A stretch of DNA of 64,000 bases from JALOLV01 sp046295175 (GTDB taxonomy: Bacteria > Bacteroidota > Bacteroidia > Cytophagales > Spirosomataceae). A model generated the notes under the pieces. The model ran no database searches and was not told where the DNA came from. It saw nothing but the letters and a program-made list of their open reading frames with translations. Within the stretch, counting starts at the first letter, position 1. Each line of letters begins with the position of its first letter. This document shows positions 41,558-50,419 of this stretch, piece by piece. Location: positions 930,001 through 994,000 of the forward strand of contig JBKBNY010000001.1 in assembly GCA_046295175.1 (NCBI GenBank). Reading direction: 5' to 3'. Both the position numbers and the translations under genes were made by a program.

Positions 41558-41575
41558 TTAGAAAATATTTTCTAA
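41558..41575 (+). promoter_or_regulatory. Hydrogenase-locus operator, site C (perfect palindrome)
   Basis: TTAGAAAATATTTTCTAA is a perfect 18-bp palindrome, the best copy of the site found before hupS. Close by, AAATCGAAT (41576-41584) and ATTCGATTT (41606-41614) form a second inverted repeat, and a TTG-N20-TTCTTTTG promoter can be read at 41590-41620, ahead of hypA at 41644. It indicates that the hyp genes have a second promoter in the same regulon. Confidence 0.7.
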
Positions 41576-41643
41576 AAATCGAATTTTTCTTGCATTAGAT
41601 AGAGCATTCGATTTCTTTTGTTAATAAATATCAAACACCCCAA

Positions 41644-41988
41644 ATGCACGAAATTTCGTTGGTTAGAAATATTTTCAGGACACTCGAAGACGAATTTAAA
41701 GAGGATTTTGACCGAATCGGCAAGATTTATTTAAAAGCGGGTTTGCTCTCAAATGTTCAACCAATTTTGATGCAAAACGCCTTCGATGCAGTACTCGAAG
41801 ATGAGCCACAATACCGAAATAAATCGCTTGAGGTTGAGGTCTTGCCCATCTTGATTTATTGTGATGACTGTCAGAAAACAACCGAAGTACAGCAATATCG
41901 CTTCGTATGCGAGTGCGGCAAGCCGAGTAGAAACGTAGTGCAGGGTGAAGAACTCCTGATTAGTAAAGTAGAATTTTTAGAAAATTGA
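41644..41988 (+). CDS. hypA: Hydrogenase nickel insertion protein HypA
   Basis: 114 residues. Starts MHEISLVRNIF, with the His2 nickel ligand intact. The zinc site is IYCDDCQKTTEV ... FVCECGKPS (C-x2-C and C-x-C). Delivers nickel with HypB to the large subunit. Downstream of operator C; hypB follows after 32 nt. Confidence 0.93.
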   Translation: MHEISLVRNIFRTLEDEFKEDFDRIGKIYLKAGLLSNVQPILMQNAFDAVLEDEPQYRNKSLEVEVLPILIYCDDCQKTTEVQQYRFVCECGKPSRNVVQGEELLISKVEFLEN

Positions 41989-42020
41989 GCAAAACTTAGT
42001 ATAAATTACTCATTTAAGCT

Positions 42021-42728
42021 ATGACACCCAAATCTAACCGAATGCCGACAGGCTCTGTACAGTGCGATAATACGACCCTACACTTGCTCAAAGCCAACGA
42101 CTTCGTTGCAAAAGCCATCCGAGAAAAACTAAAAGATACATTGGTGATAAATGTCTGCTCTTCGCCGGGTAGTGGCAAAACCACCCTCATGCAAGAAACT
42201 GGCAAACGCCTCAAAGATAAAATCAAAATGGCAGTTTTGGTCGGCGACCCCGAAACCGAAAGAGATGCCATCCGAATCAGAGAAGCGGGCATTGATAGCC
42301 TACAAATTGTAACTGGCGGTATGTGCCATATCGAAGCCCAAATGGTTTTGCAAGCCCTCGAATACATGGATTTGGACGGCCTCGACCTCCTTTTTATTGA
42401 AAACGTAGGTAACTTGGTTTGTCCGGCAGCTTTCGATTTAGGAGAAGACTTTAGGGTAACGCTCATTGCTTGTACCGAAGGCGACGATAAACCCAAAAAA
42501 TACCCTCGGATGTTTCTGACAAGCGAGTTGATGCTGGTATCGAAAGCCGATATTTTGCAATATTTGCCATTCTCGGTAGAGGCTGTTACGCAAGATGCCC
42601 GAGACATAAACCCCGATTTAGAGGTAATCACGATTTCGAGCCTAAACGGTCAGGGACTCGACGAATGGTGTGATTGGCTTCTGAAAAAAGTTGAGCAGAA
42701 AAAAGGTGTCGAGGTTTTAGAAAACTGA
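42021..42728 (+). CDS. hypB: Hydrogenase nickel incorporation GTPase HypB
   Basis: 235 residues. P-loop CSSPGSGKTTLMQET, metal-binding TGGMCHIEA, switch FIENVGNLVCPAAFDLG and base-recognition SKAD. The N-terminus lacks the His-rich nickel-storage stretch found in some HypB proteins, so it relies on HypA or on the permease at 48977 for nickel. hypF starts 18 nt downstream. Confidence 0.93.
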   Translation: MTPKSNRMPTGSVQCDNTTLHLLKANDFVAKAIREKLKDTLVINVCSSPGSGKTTLMQETGKRLKDKIKMAVLVGDPETERDAIRIREAGIDSLQIVTGGMCHIEAQMVLQALEYMDLDGLDLLFIENVGNLVCPAAFDLGEDFRVTLIACTEGDDKPKKYPRMFLTSELMLVSKADILQYLPFSVEAVTQDARDINPDLEVITISSLNGQGLDEWCDWLLKKVEQKKGVEVLEN

Positions 42729-42746
42729 TGCTCGACCAAAAAATCA

Positions 42747-45005
42747 ATGCAAGAAAAAAACACATACGAGATTAAGTTTTCGGGAATCGTGCAGGGAGTC
42801 GGCTTTAGGCCATTTGTGTATAATCTTGCTCGTAGGCTTAATCTTACTGGTTTTGTGAGCAATGGCTTAGAAGGTGTGCGAATCATCTTCGCTGCCCAAG
42901 CAGATTTAGCCAATCGGTTTTTTGATGAACTTGTACAAGAAGCCCCAAAAAAGGCTCAGATTTCAGAAAAAAGCATTCACCAAATTGATAACCAGTTCTT
43001 TGACAAATTTGAAATCCGAGAAAGCGAGGTCTCTGGCGAATCTAACTTGATTCTGACACCCGACTACTCCGTTTGCCAAGACTGCATTGCCGAATTAAAT
43101 GACCCAACCAATCGACGATTTGGGTATCCGTTTATCACATGTACAAATTGTGGGCCGAGGTATTCGATAATTCAAGATTTACCCTACGACCGTGCCAATA
43201 CCACAATGGTAGGTTTTGAGATGTGCGAAGAATGTCAGGCCGAATACCACAATCCTAACGATAGAAGGTTTTATTCGCAAACAAACTCATGCCAAAAGTG
43301 CGGAATCAAAATCACGATTTATGATAATTGCCAAAAAGTAGTATCAGCCAATCAATCAGAGGTTATTAATCTAATTATCAATGCTTTAAATAATGGAAAA
43401 ATCATAGCTGTAAAAGGAGTCGGTGGGTATTTGCTCATTTGCGATGCCACTCATCAAGCAGCCGTTGAGGAGTTAAGAACCCGAAAACATCGCCCAAACA
43501 AACCCTTTGCTGTGATGTTTTCGAGCATCACCGAAATAGCAGAAAATGTTGAGTTTAGCGAAATTGAAAAAGTAGCATTAGAGAGCGACATTGCCCCGAT
43601 TGTGTTGCTTCAACAAAAGCCCGACTCGGTGGTATGCCAAGCTGTCAATCCTAAACTTGACAAGCTGGGGGTAATGCTGCCAAACTCGCCTCTATTGTGG
43701 CTCATTTGTCGTGGTTTTGGTAAGCCCATTGTGGCTACAAGTGGTAATATTTCGGGGAATCCGATTATTTACGAAAACCAAAAGGCAATTCAGGATTTTT
43801 CTTTAATCGCCGATTTAATTGTTACAAATAACCGTGATATTGTGATTCCGCAAGATGATTCGGTCATTCAATACACTAAAAAATATAAACAAAAAATCAT
43901 CATCCGTCGAAGTCGTGGTTTTGCTTTAGCACTACCTCAATCACAAAAAACTGAGTCAGGTTCTTTGGCTTTGGGGGCTTCTTTAAAGAGTACATTTGCC
44001 CTAAAAACCCAAAACCAGCTCTATGTAAGCCAGTTTCTTGGCGATTTAGAGAGCTACGAAACCCAGCAAAACTTCGAGAAAATACTTGCTTATTATCTAA
44101 GTATTTTTCGATGTTCGGAATCCTTAAAAAAAGTCTATGTTGATGCCCATCAAGGCTATTTTTCAACCGAGTTAGGAGTACAATTAGCCGAGAAACTAAA
44201 ACTCCCGATTTACAAAATCCAGCACCATCAGGCACATTTTATGGCAGTGTTGACCGATAATAAAATCGAAATTGATGGTACTTTAGGAATTATTTGGGAC
44301 GGCACTGGCTACGGAACAGATGGAAATATTTGGGGAGGAGAGTTTTTTTACAAACAAAATCAAGAAATAAAACGAATCCATTTTCAATACTTTGATGCCA
44401 TCCTCGGCGATAAAATGCCAAAAGAACCACGAATCTCGGCTTTGAGTTTGGCCGCTAATATCGACGGCAAAGAAGAGATTTTAAAAGATAAGTTTTCGGA
44501 TAACGAATGGACTGTATTTCAGAAGATTTTGGTGAAGAATGACATAAAAACGAGTTCGATGGGGAGGATTTTCGATGCAGTTGCCAGCATACTAAGATTG
44601 ATAGATAAGCAAACTTACGAAGGCGAAGCCGCTGTTTATCTCGAACAACTTGCACAAAAATATTTTGATAAAAACCACTATAATCTCGAAGTTCAATATC
44701 CTTTTAAAATAATTGATAATCAAATAATTATCGAAGAAACTATTCAAGAAATACTTAGAGAAATCAAAGCGACGGGTAACCCACAGTTGATAGCCGCTAA
44801 GTTTCATATAACACTTATAAGAATCATTGATGAAGTGGCACAATCATTACAACTCAACAAGTTGGCGTTTAGCGGAGGGGTTTTTCAGAATGCTCTTTTA
44901 GTTGATTTAGTTATCTATTTTTTGCAACCTAAATATGAGTTGTATTTTCATAAAAACCTTTCGCCCAACGACGAAAATATCGCTTACGGGCAAATAAGTT
45001 GTTAA
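42747..45005 (+). CDS. hypF: Carbamoyltransferase HypF
   Basis: 752 residues, full length. Domains in order: acylphosphatase (GIVQGVGFRPFVYNLA, residues 1-90); two zinc fingers (CQDCIAELNDPTNRRFGYPF then CTNCGPRYS; CEECQAEYHNPNDRRFYSQ then CQKCG); YrdC-like adenylation (ALNNGKIIAVKGVGGYLL ... KHRPNKPFAVMF); Kae1/HypF C-terminal domain (YVDAHQGYFST; IQHHQAHFMAVL; WDGTGYGTDGNIWGGEFF, given as WDGTGYGTDG; LAFSGGVFQNALL). Makes the thiocarbamate precursor of the CN ligands with HypE. Confidence 0.95.
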   Translation: MQEKNTYEIKFSGIVQGVGFRPFVYNLARRLNLTGFVSNGLEGVRIIFAAQADLANRFFDELVQEAPKKAQISEKSIHQIDNQFFDKFEIRESEVSGESNLILTPDYSVCQDCIAELNDPTNRRFGYPFITCTNCGPRYSIIQDLPYDRANTTMVGFEMCEECQAEYHNPNDRRFYSQTNSCQKCGIKITIYDNCQKVVSANQSEVINLIINALNNGKIIAVKGVGGYLLICDATHQAAVEELRTRKHRPNKPFAVMFSSITEIAENVEFSEIEKVALESDIAPIVLLQQKPDSVVCQAVNPKLDKLGVMLPNSPLLWLICRGFGKPIVATSGNISGNPIIYENQKAIQDFSLIADLIVTNNRDIVIPQDDSVIQYTKKYKQKIIIRRSRGFALALPQSQKTESGSLALGASLKSTFALKTQNQLYVSQFLGDLESYETQQNFEKILAYYLSIFRCSESLKKVYVDAHQGYFSTELGVQLAEKLKLPIYKIQHHQAHFMAVLTDNKIEIDGTLGIIWDGTGYGTDGNIWGGEFFYKQNQEIKRIHFQYFDAILGDKMPKEPRISALSLAANIDGKEEILKDKFSDNEWTVFQKILVKNDIKTSSMGRIFDAVASILRLIDKQTYEGEAAVYLEQLAQKYFDKNHYNLEVQYPFKIIDNQIIIEETIQEILREIKATGNPQLIAAKFHITLIRIIDEVAQSLQLNKLAFSGGVFQNALLVDLVIYFLQPKYELYFHKNLSPNDENIAYGQISC

Positions 45006-45130
45006 TAGGGCAATAGTAAATCGGGCGTCATAATTGTTTGATTTTCAAACCATTTGCCAGATTAAGATTAAAAAACATCATGAACTTCAATCATTTAAAC
45101 AGTATTTTCTAACCACCAAAGAATTAAACT

Positions 45131-45418
45131 ATGTGTTTGGCAATACCAGGTAAAATAAAATCTATCGAAACCCAATACAATGGATTGGTACGAATGGCAA
45201 ATGTGGTTTTTGGTGGTATCACCAAGCAGGCCAGCCTCGAAATGCTCCCCGATGCCCAAATAGGCGACTACGTACTTGTGCATGTTGGGGTGGCTATTAG
45301 CAAAATAGATGAAGAAGAAGCCGAAAAGTCGTTTTCGTATCTTAAAGAAATTGGCGAAATCGACGAATTAGTAGAGCATTCACAAATCGACCGCGATGGT
45401 GGTAGTTGTCCTGTCTAA
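45131..45418 (+). CDS. hypC: Hydrogenase assembly chaperone HypC
   Basis: 95 residues with MCLAIPGKI at the N-terminus (Cys2, the Fe(CN)2CO ligand) and GDYVLVHVGVAISKID, both invariant family features. Carries the iron fragment with HypD to the large subunit. hypD starts 24 nt downstream. Confidence 0.95.
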   Translation: MCLAIPGKIKSIETQYNGLVRMANVVFGGITKQASLEMLPDAQIGDYVLVHVGVAISKIDEEEAEKSFSYLKEIGEIDELVEHSQIDRDGGSCPV

Positions 45419-45442
45419 TCAACGATTCTAAAGTGTCAAACC

Positions 45443-46537
45443 ATGAAATTCATATCAGAATACCGCAACCCCGAAGTAGTTGAGCAATACATCAACGAGA
45501 TTCATAAAATCACAACCCAGAATTGGACTATCATGGAGGTCTGTGGTGGGCAGACCCACAGCCTCGTCAAAAACGGGATTCTGAACATCCTGCCCAGTAA
45601 AATCACAATGGTGCATGGCCCCGGTTGTCCGGTTTGTGTAACTCCCCTAAACTTGATTGATAAAGCGGTTTATCTCGCACTCAACAAAGGAGTGATTTTG
45701 TGTACATTCGGAGACATGATTCGGGTTCCGGGTTCGGAGAAGAGCCTTTTAGAAGCCAAAGCCCTTGGTGCCGACGTCAGGATTCTGTATTCGCCATTAG
45801 AAGCCGTAAGAATCGCCCAAGAAAACCCCGACAAGCAAGTCGTCTTTTTTGCAGTAGGTTTTGAAACCACTGCTCCTGCCAACGCTCTTTCGGTTTTGCA
45901 CGCCAAAAGATTAGGCCTCAATAATTATTCGATTTTGGCTTCTCATGTATTAGTTCCGCCAGCAATTGAGGCAGTTATGAACGATGACACCGCCCGAATC
46001 CAAGGTTTTTTGGCTGCGGGACACGTCTGTACAATCATGGGAATTTCGGAATACCAACCCATCGTAGAGAAATACCAGATTCCGATTGTGGTAACGGGTT
46101 TTGAACCTGTCGATTTACTACACGGGATTCTGATGGTAGTCAAACAACTCGAAAATGGTGAGAAAAAGCTCGAAAACCAGTATAGCCGCGTCGTAAAACC
46201 CGAGGGGAATCCCGAAGCCATTAAAGTAATAAATGAGGTTTTTGAAACACAAGACCGCGAATGGCGGGGAATCGGGACGATTCCGATGAGTGGATGGGAA
46301 GTAAAAGGTACGCTCGCTGAGTTTGATGCCAATAAGAAGTTTGCAATCAATATCGCCAAAGCCCCTGAGTGTGCCGAGTGTATCGCAGGTTTGGTATTGA
46401 AAGGTATCAAAAAGCCTTACGAATGTAGCCAATTTGGTAAAAATTGCACTCCCGAAAAACCATTGGGGGCCCCGATGGTCTCATCAGAAGGAGCCTGTGC
46501 GGCCTATTTTCATTATGCAAATGTTGAAGCTGTTTAA
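45443..46537 (+). CDS. hypD: Hydrogenase maturation iron-sulfur protein HypD
   Basis: 364 residues. Motifs: WTIMEVCGGQTHSL (active Cys), VHGPGCPVCVTP (thiol pair), FFAVGFETTAPANA, and the [4Fe-4S] ligands in the C-terminal part (APECAECIAGLVLKGIKKP in parts; CSQFGKNC). Scaffold for assembling Fe(CN)2CO together with HypC. 9 nt separate it from hypE. Confidence 0.95.
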   Translation: MKFISEYRNPEVVEQYINEIHKITTQNWTIMEVCGGQTHSLVKNGILNILPSKITMVHGPGCPVCVTPLNLIDKAVYLALNKGVILCTFGDMIRVPGSEKSLLEAKALGADVRILYSPLEAVRIAQENPDKQVVFFAVGFETTAPANALSVLHAKRLGLNNYSILASHVLVPPAIEAVMNDDTARIQGFLAAGHVCTIMGISEYQPIVEKYQIPIVVTGFEPVDLLHGILMVVKQLENGEKKLENQYSRVVKPEGNPEAIKVINEVFETQDREWRGIGTIPMSGWEVKGTLAEFDANKKFAINIAKAPECAECIAGLVLKGIKKPYECSQFGKNCTPEKPLGAPMVSSEGACAAYFHYANVEAV

Positions 46538-46546
46538 ATATAAAAT

Positions 46547-47593
46547 ATGAATATTACCCAAATGTCTTGTCCGATGCCCCAATTAGACTTCGAGGTCATT
46601 ACTTTGGGACATGGTTCGGGCGGAATCCTGACAAATAAATTATTAGAATCGGGAGTTTTTGATTTACTCAAGAATCCACTATTAGACCAAAAGCACGATG
46701 GTGCAATTTTCAGATTGGATGGACAATTGGCTTTTTCGACCGATAGCTACGTCATTTCTCCAATTTTCTTTCCTAATAGCAATATCGGGGAGCTGGCAAT
46801 CAATGGTACAGTAAACGACCTTGCCATGTGTGGGGCTATTCCGAAGTATCTTTCTTTGAGTTTTATCATCGAGGAAGGCCTTACGATGAAAGAGTTTTGG
46901 GAGATTTTGGTTGCAATCAAATTTACTGCCGAAAAAGCAGGTGTACAGATTGTTACGGGCGATACCAAAGTCGTAGAAAAAGGAAAAGGCGATAAAATAT
47001 TTATCAATACATCGGGTATCGGGGTGATTCATCCTGATGCCAATATCAACATAAAAAACGTAAAAACAGGCGACAAAATCATTATATCGGGGCATATCGC
47101 CACGCACGGTATTGCCATTATGTCGGTACGTGAAGGATTGGAGTTTGAGACATCTATCGAAAGCGATACGCAGAATCTAAACTTTGTAATCAAGGAACTT
47201 TTAGACGAATTTGGCAATGACATTCACCTTTTAAGAGACCCTACTCGTGGTGGCGTAGCAACAGTGCTAAACGAAATCGCACGAGATGCTAAATTAGGCT
47301 GTGATATTCTTCAAAGTCAAATCCCAGTTTTAGAAGAGGTCGAAGGGGCTTGCGAATTGCTTGGTTTAGACCCCCTCTATGTAGCCAACGAAGGCGTGTT
47401 TATGGCCATTGTAGCAGCCGAAGTAGCCGATGATATGCTAAAAAAACTCAAATCTATACCCAATTTTGAGCATTCGGCATGTATCGGCGAGGTTGTTGCA
47501 GAGCATCCCAAACAAGTGGTCTTGAAAAGTAAAATCGGTGGCAAAAGAGTTGTAAATATGCTTGTAGGAGAGCAGCTTCCGAGAATTTGTTAA
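46547..47593 (+). CDS. hypE: Carbamoyl dehydratase HypE
   Basis: 348 residues. ATP-binding PurM-like fold with GHGSGGILTNKLLE, the Asp-rich DGAIFRLDGQLAFSTDSYV, and DPTRGGVATVLNEIA. The C-terminus ends in the invariant PRIC, whose cysteine receives the carbamoyl group from HypF and is dehydrated to thiocyanate. Last of the hypABFCDE set; the NHL gene follows with 2 nt between. Confidence 0.95.
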   Translation: MNITQMSCPMPQLDFEVITLGHGSGGILTNKLLESGVFDLLKNPLLDQKHDGAIFRLDGQLAFSTDSYVISPIFFPNSNIGELAINGTVNDLAMCGAIPKYLSLSFIIEEGLTMKEFWEILVAIKFTAEKAGVQIVTGDTKVVEKGKGDKIFINTSGIGVIHPDANINIKNVKTGDKIIISGHIATHGIAIMSVREGLEFETSIESDTQNLNFVIKELLDEFGNDIHLLRDPTRGGVATVLNEIARDAKLGCDILQSQIPVLEEVEGACELLGLDPLYVANEGVFMAIVAAEVADDMLKKLKSIPNFEHSACIGEVVAEHPKQVVLKSKIGGKRVVNMLVGEQLPRIC

Positions 47594-47595
47594 AA

Positions 47596-48750
47596 ATGAT
47601 ACTGAACGTCAGCATAAACGAAGCCCCAAGGGCCAATCCAGAAGGTGAATTTACCTATCATCTCTCGGCCGAAGGATTACCCAATTTGGTAAAAAACCAC
47701 TTTATTTTTAAAGGAGACGAAAATAACCCTTTTTTGGCTCCTCGTGGGGTTTGGTTTGTAGGCGATAAACTACTGGTTGCTGATACGGGTCAGAATCGTG
47801 TTTTTATTTGGAATCATTTTCCGAAAACCGAGTTTCAAAGCCCTGATATTGTCTTGGGGCAATCCGAAAAAGAAGATACTGGTCGAAACGCTGGCAACGA
47901 AGTATCGGCAAATTCGCTACAATACCCATCAGGTTTGTGGTCGGATGGGCAAAAACTTATCATTGCCGATGCCTGGAACCATCGAGTTTTAATTTGGCAT
48001 TCGTTCCCAACTCAAAACGGTCAACAAGCCGATGTGGTGGTCGGTCAAGCCGATTTTGAGCATAATCAACCCAATGTTTACGGAATTGGCTCAACTCCAA
48101 ATGCCCAAAGCCTCAACTGGCCTTATGGTGTTTTTTCGGATGGCAAGCAATTATGGATTTGTGATACCGGAAATCGTCGGGTTCTATATTATCAGCAAAT
48201 CCCGACTCAGAATTTTGCAACTGCCGACGGGGTGATTGGCAAGCCAAGCTTTACCGAAAGAGATTACGAAAACAACGACCCGATTTGGCCGTACTCGGTA
48301 AGAATCAACCCTCAAGGGCAAATGTCAATTGCCGATACTCAGTTTTACAGAAACCTAATTTGGAAAGATTGGAAGACCGCCTTTCATCAAAAAGCAGATA
48401 TTATCATCGGGCAGCCCGATTTTGATGCTTGTGGTCAAAATCAATACAATTTGTTTCCAATACAAAACTCTATGAATTGGACCTACGATTCTTTTTTTCA
48501 TGACAATGGTATTTTTATTGCCGATACCGGAAATAGCCGAATCTTATGGTTTGATGAACTCCCCACACAAAATGCAACTTTGGCGAGTAATCTAATCGGA
48601 CATAGAAATTTTAATATCGGAAGCGAAAACTCCAATACAAGATACGGTACAGATAAGCAATTATACTGGCCTTTTTCGATTTGTATTGACCAAAACCAAT
48701 TAGTTGTGGCCGATACAGGCAATCACCGAATCATTAAATATGAAATATAA
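47596..48750 (+). CDS. Hydrogenase-linked NHL-repeat beta-propeller protein
   Basis: ATG 47596 chosen; the TTG at 47587 overlaps hypE. 384 residues, no signal peptide, so cytoplasmic. Repeating blades: LLVADTGQNRVFIWNHFP, LIIADAWNHRVLIWHSFP, LWICDTGNRRVLYYQQIP, MSIADTQFYRNLIWKDW, IFIADTGNSRILWFDELP, LVVADTGNHRIIKYEI, a six-bladed NHL propeller with PTQN-x-ADVVVGQ linkers. NHL proteins recur in group 2a operons and may bind the complex or a quinone/electron partner; role not established. Confidence 0.82.
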   Translation: MILNVSINEAPRANPEGEFTYHLSAEGLPNLVKNHFIFKGDENNPFLAPRGVWFVGDKLLVADTGQNRVFIWNHFPKTEFQSPDIVLGQSEKEDTGRNAGNEVSANSLQYPSGLWSDGQKLIIADAWNHRVLIWHSFPTQNGQQADVVVGQADFEHNQPNVYGIGSTPNAQSLNWPYGVFSDGKQLWICDTGNRRVLYYQQIPTQNFATADGVIGKPSFTERDYENNDPIWPYSVRINPQGQMSIADTQFYRNLIWKDWKTAFHQKADIIIGQPDFDACGQNQYNLFPIQNSMNWTYDSFFHDNGIFIADTGNSRILWFDELPTQNATLASNLIGHRNFNIGSENSNTRYGTDKQLYWPFSICIDQNQLVVADTGNHRIIKYEI

Positions 48751-48781
48751 TTATTGGAGAATACATAGAAATTCTTTGTAA

Positions 48782-48801
48782 GAACATGCCGTGGCGTGTT
48801 C
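48782..48801. repeat. GAACATGCC hairpin
   Basis: GAACATGCC-GT-GGCGTGTTC, 9 pairs including one G-T wobble, 32 nt after the NHL gene. Weak T tract, so more a repeat than a terminator. Confidence 0.4.
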
Positions 48802-48870
48802 CTATGGTATTTTCACTGAAGAAATGTCCAGCAGTCAGAAAACTAAACCATAGTTCACGTTATATCAAGT

Positions 48871-48964
48871 AGTTAATTATCAATTAAAATCCATAACAAC
48901 CTGATTATCAACACTCTATTAACGATTAACAAATAACATAAACTAATTTATATCAAGCACTTAG
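48871..48964. repeat. Intergenic repeat shared with 37034-37126
   Basis: Second copy of the ~93-nt repeat (AGTTAATTATCAATT..., CTGATTATCAAC, TTAACGATTAACAAATAAC, CACTTAG), ending 12 nt before the nickel permease start. Confidence 0.55.
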
Positions 48965-48976
48965 CCTTTTATAATT

Positions 48977-49591
48977 ATGACCGAAACCTTACTCATAGCA
49001 TGTTCTATTGGTTTTGCACATGCCTTTGAAGCCGACCATCTGGTAGCAGTAAGCAGTATCGTAACCAAGCGGAATAACACTATTTTGGCTATAAAAGATG
49101 GCATTTTTTGGGGCATGGGGCATACCTCTATCATTTTGTTGGTAGGTATAATTTATATGATTGGGAGATTTGTCTTAGACGAAAACGACTTCAGATATTT
49201 TGAGGCTTCGGTTGGGCTAATGCTCATTTTTTTAGGCGGGACGAGGCTATACAAATTTTATAAAAATCCCGAAATACAGCATCAGCACAACCCGGATGGC
49301 TCTCACAAAATGGCGTACGGAATCGGAACTGTGCATGGTCTGGCAGGGAGTGGAGCAGTTTTATTGACTGTCTTGGGGCAAATCAAAGGCGAATTTAACG
49401 GTATCTTGTACATATTGGTATTTGGGCTGGGGTCGGTTATAGGAATGATGATTGCCGCTGGGGTTTTTAGTATTCCTTTTTCGGCCAAATTTTTCAAAAT
49501 AAAATGGTTGTCTTACTCTCTCACCCTCATTTCTTGCCTCTTATGCATCGGGCTGGGAGTACTGATTTTTTACAAAAATCTTAGTAATTAG
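48977..49591 (+). CDS. Nickel permease (NiCoT/UreH-like)
   Basis: 204 residues, about six transmembrane helices. Helix 1 carries GFAHAFEADHLVAVSS, the H-A-x-D/E-A-D-H nickel-recognition motif. HQHNPDGSH forms a His-rich loop, and GTVHGLAGSGAVLL is the second conserved polar helix of the UreH-like branch. It should supply nickel for the hydrogenase. Heads a tight group with the next two genes (2-nt gap, then overlap). Confidence 0.85.
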   Translation: MTETLLIACSIGFAHAFEADHLVAVSSIVTKRNNTILAIKDGIFWGMGHTSIILLVGIIYMIGRFVLDENDFRYFEASVGLMLIFLGGTRLYKFYKNPEIQHQHNPDGSHKMAYGIGTVHGLAGSGAVLLTVLGQIKGEFNGILYILVFGLGSVIGMMIAAGVFSIPFSAKFFKIKWLSYSLTLISCLLCIGLGVLIFYKNLSN

Positions 49592-49593
49592 TA

Positions 49594-49827
49594 ATGGAAG
49601 AATACAACGAAGCCGATTTTGTAGAATATGCCCTGACCCAAATGGGTATTAGGATTCTGCAACGTAACGGAAAGTATTTCGATATCGAAGGTGCGTTTTC
49701 AGTTGAGGTCGAAAAAAAAGATTTGTACAGACTCTCAACCGATGGTTGGGTGATTTCGCCATTTGATGATATTGGAAAAATGATTGAGTTTATTAAAAAG
49801 AATTTAGAAAAGAATGAACAAAATTGA
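49594..49827 (+). CDS. Small acidic protein of unknown function
   Basis: 77 residues: EEYNEADFVEYALTQMGIRILQ, a beta hairpin KYFDIEGAFSVEVEKKDLYRL, then WVISPFDDIGKMIEFIKKNLEKN. Alpha-beta-alpha character, no Cys. It starts 2 nt after the permease and overlaps the next gene by 14 nt, so it is cotranscribed. Not recognised. Confidence 0.6.
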   Translation: MEEYNEADFVEYALTQMGIRILQRNGKYFDIEGAFSVEVEKKDLYRLSTDGWVISPFDDIGKMIEFIKKNLEKNEQN

Positions 49828-50374
49828 GGTATCTGTAATTGCACTGGCCGAAAGTGAATCAAAAAAAGGGTATTATGCTTTGATTTTAGAAGAGCCAAAA
49901 TCGAAACGGCGGATTCCAATCATTATTGGTAACCAAGAGGCTCAAGCCATCGCAATTTACATGGAACGCCTCAACCCTACCCGACCGCTCACTCACGACT
50001 TATTCAAAACTGTTTTATTACAACTTAAATCTAAAGTTAAAGAGGTTTTTATACATACCTTACAAGACGACATATTTTATGCAAATGTAATTCTTGTAAA
50101 TACCGAAAACCAGCTTATTGAAATAGATGCTCGGCCATCAGATGCGATTGCTTTAGCGGTTCGATTCGCTTGTCCTATTTTTGTAAGTACCCAAGTTATT
50201 GAGTCCTCTGGCTACGAAATCGACGAAAAAGGACGAGAAAAAAAAGGCTCTTATGCCGAATATTCATTGGAAGAATTAGAAGAATTGCTCGAAAAAATAA
50301 TCAAAAAAGAAGACTACGAAAGTGCTGCCCGTGTAAGAGACGCTATCGAACGCCGAAAAAGGTCGAATGGATAG
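49814..50374 (+). CDS. Bifunctional nuclease (BFN/DUF151) family protein with UVR motif
   Basis: 186 residues. N-terminal DUF151 domain (IEVSVIALAESESKKGYYALIL in parts; RRIPIIIGNQEAQAIAIYMER; TRPLTHDLFKTVL; RPSDAIALAVR) and a C-terminal UvrB/UvrC motif (LEKIIKKEDYESAARVRDAI). Related proteins show RNase/DNase activity or bind tRNA/ribosome factors; the role in bacteria is not settled. Part of the nickel permease transcript by overlap, ending in a terminator. Confidence 0.88.
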   Translation: MNKIEVSVIALAESESKKGYYALILEEPKSKRRIPIIIGNQEAQAIAIYMERLNPTRPLTHDLFKTVLLQLKSKVKEVFIHTLQDDIFYANVILVNTENQLIEIDARPSDAIALAVRFACPIFVSTQVIESSGYEIDEKGREKKGSYAEYSLEELEELLEKIIKKEDYESAARVRDAIERRKRSNG

Positions 50375-50408
50375 CAACAGATAGACATAGGGTTTTCTAT
50401 CTGTTGCT
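50373..50408. terminator. Bidirectional terminator closing the hydrogenase locus
   Basis: AGCAACAGATAGA / TCTATCTGTTGCT, perfect 13-bp stem with a 10-nt loop, overlapping the BFN stop codon and ending 12 nt before the convergent ATP-grasp gene. Confidence 0.8.
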
Positions 50409-50419
50409 GCAAATATATC

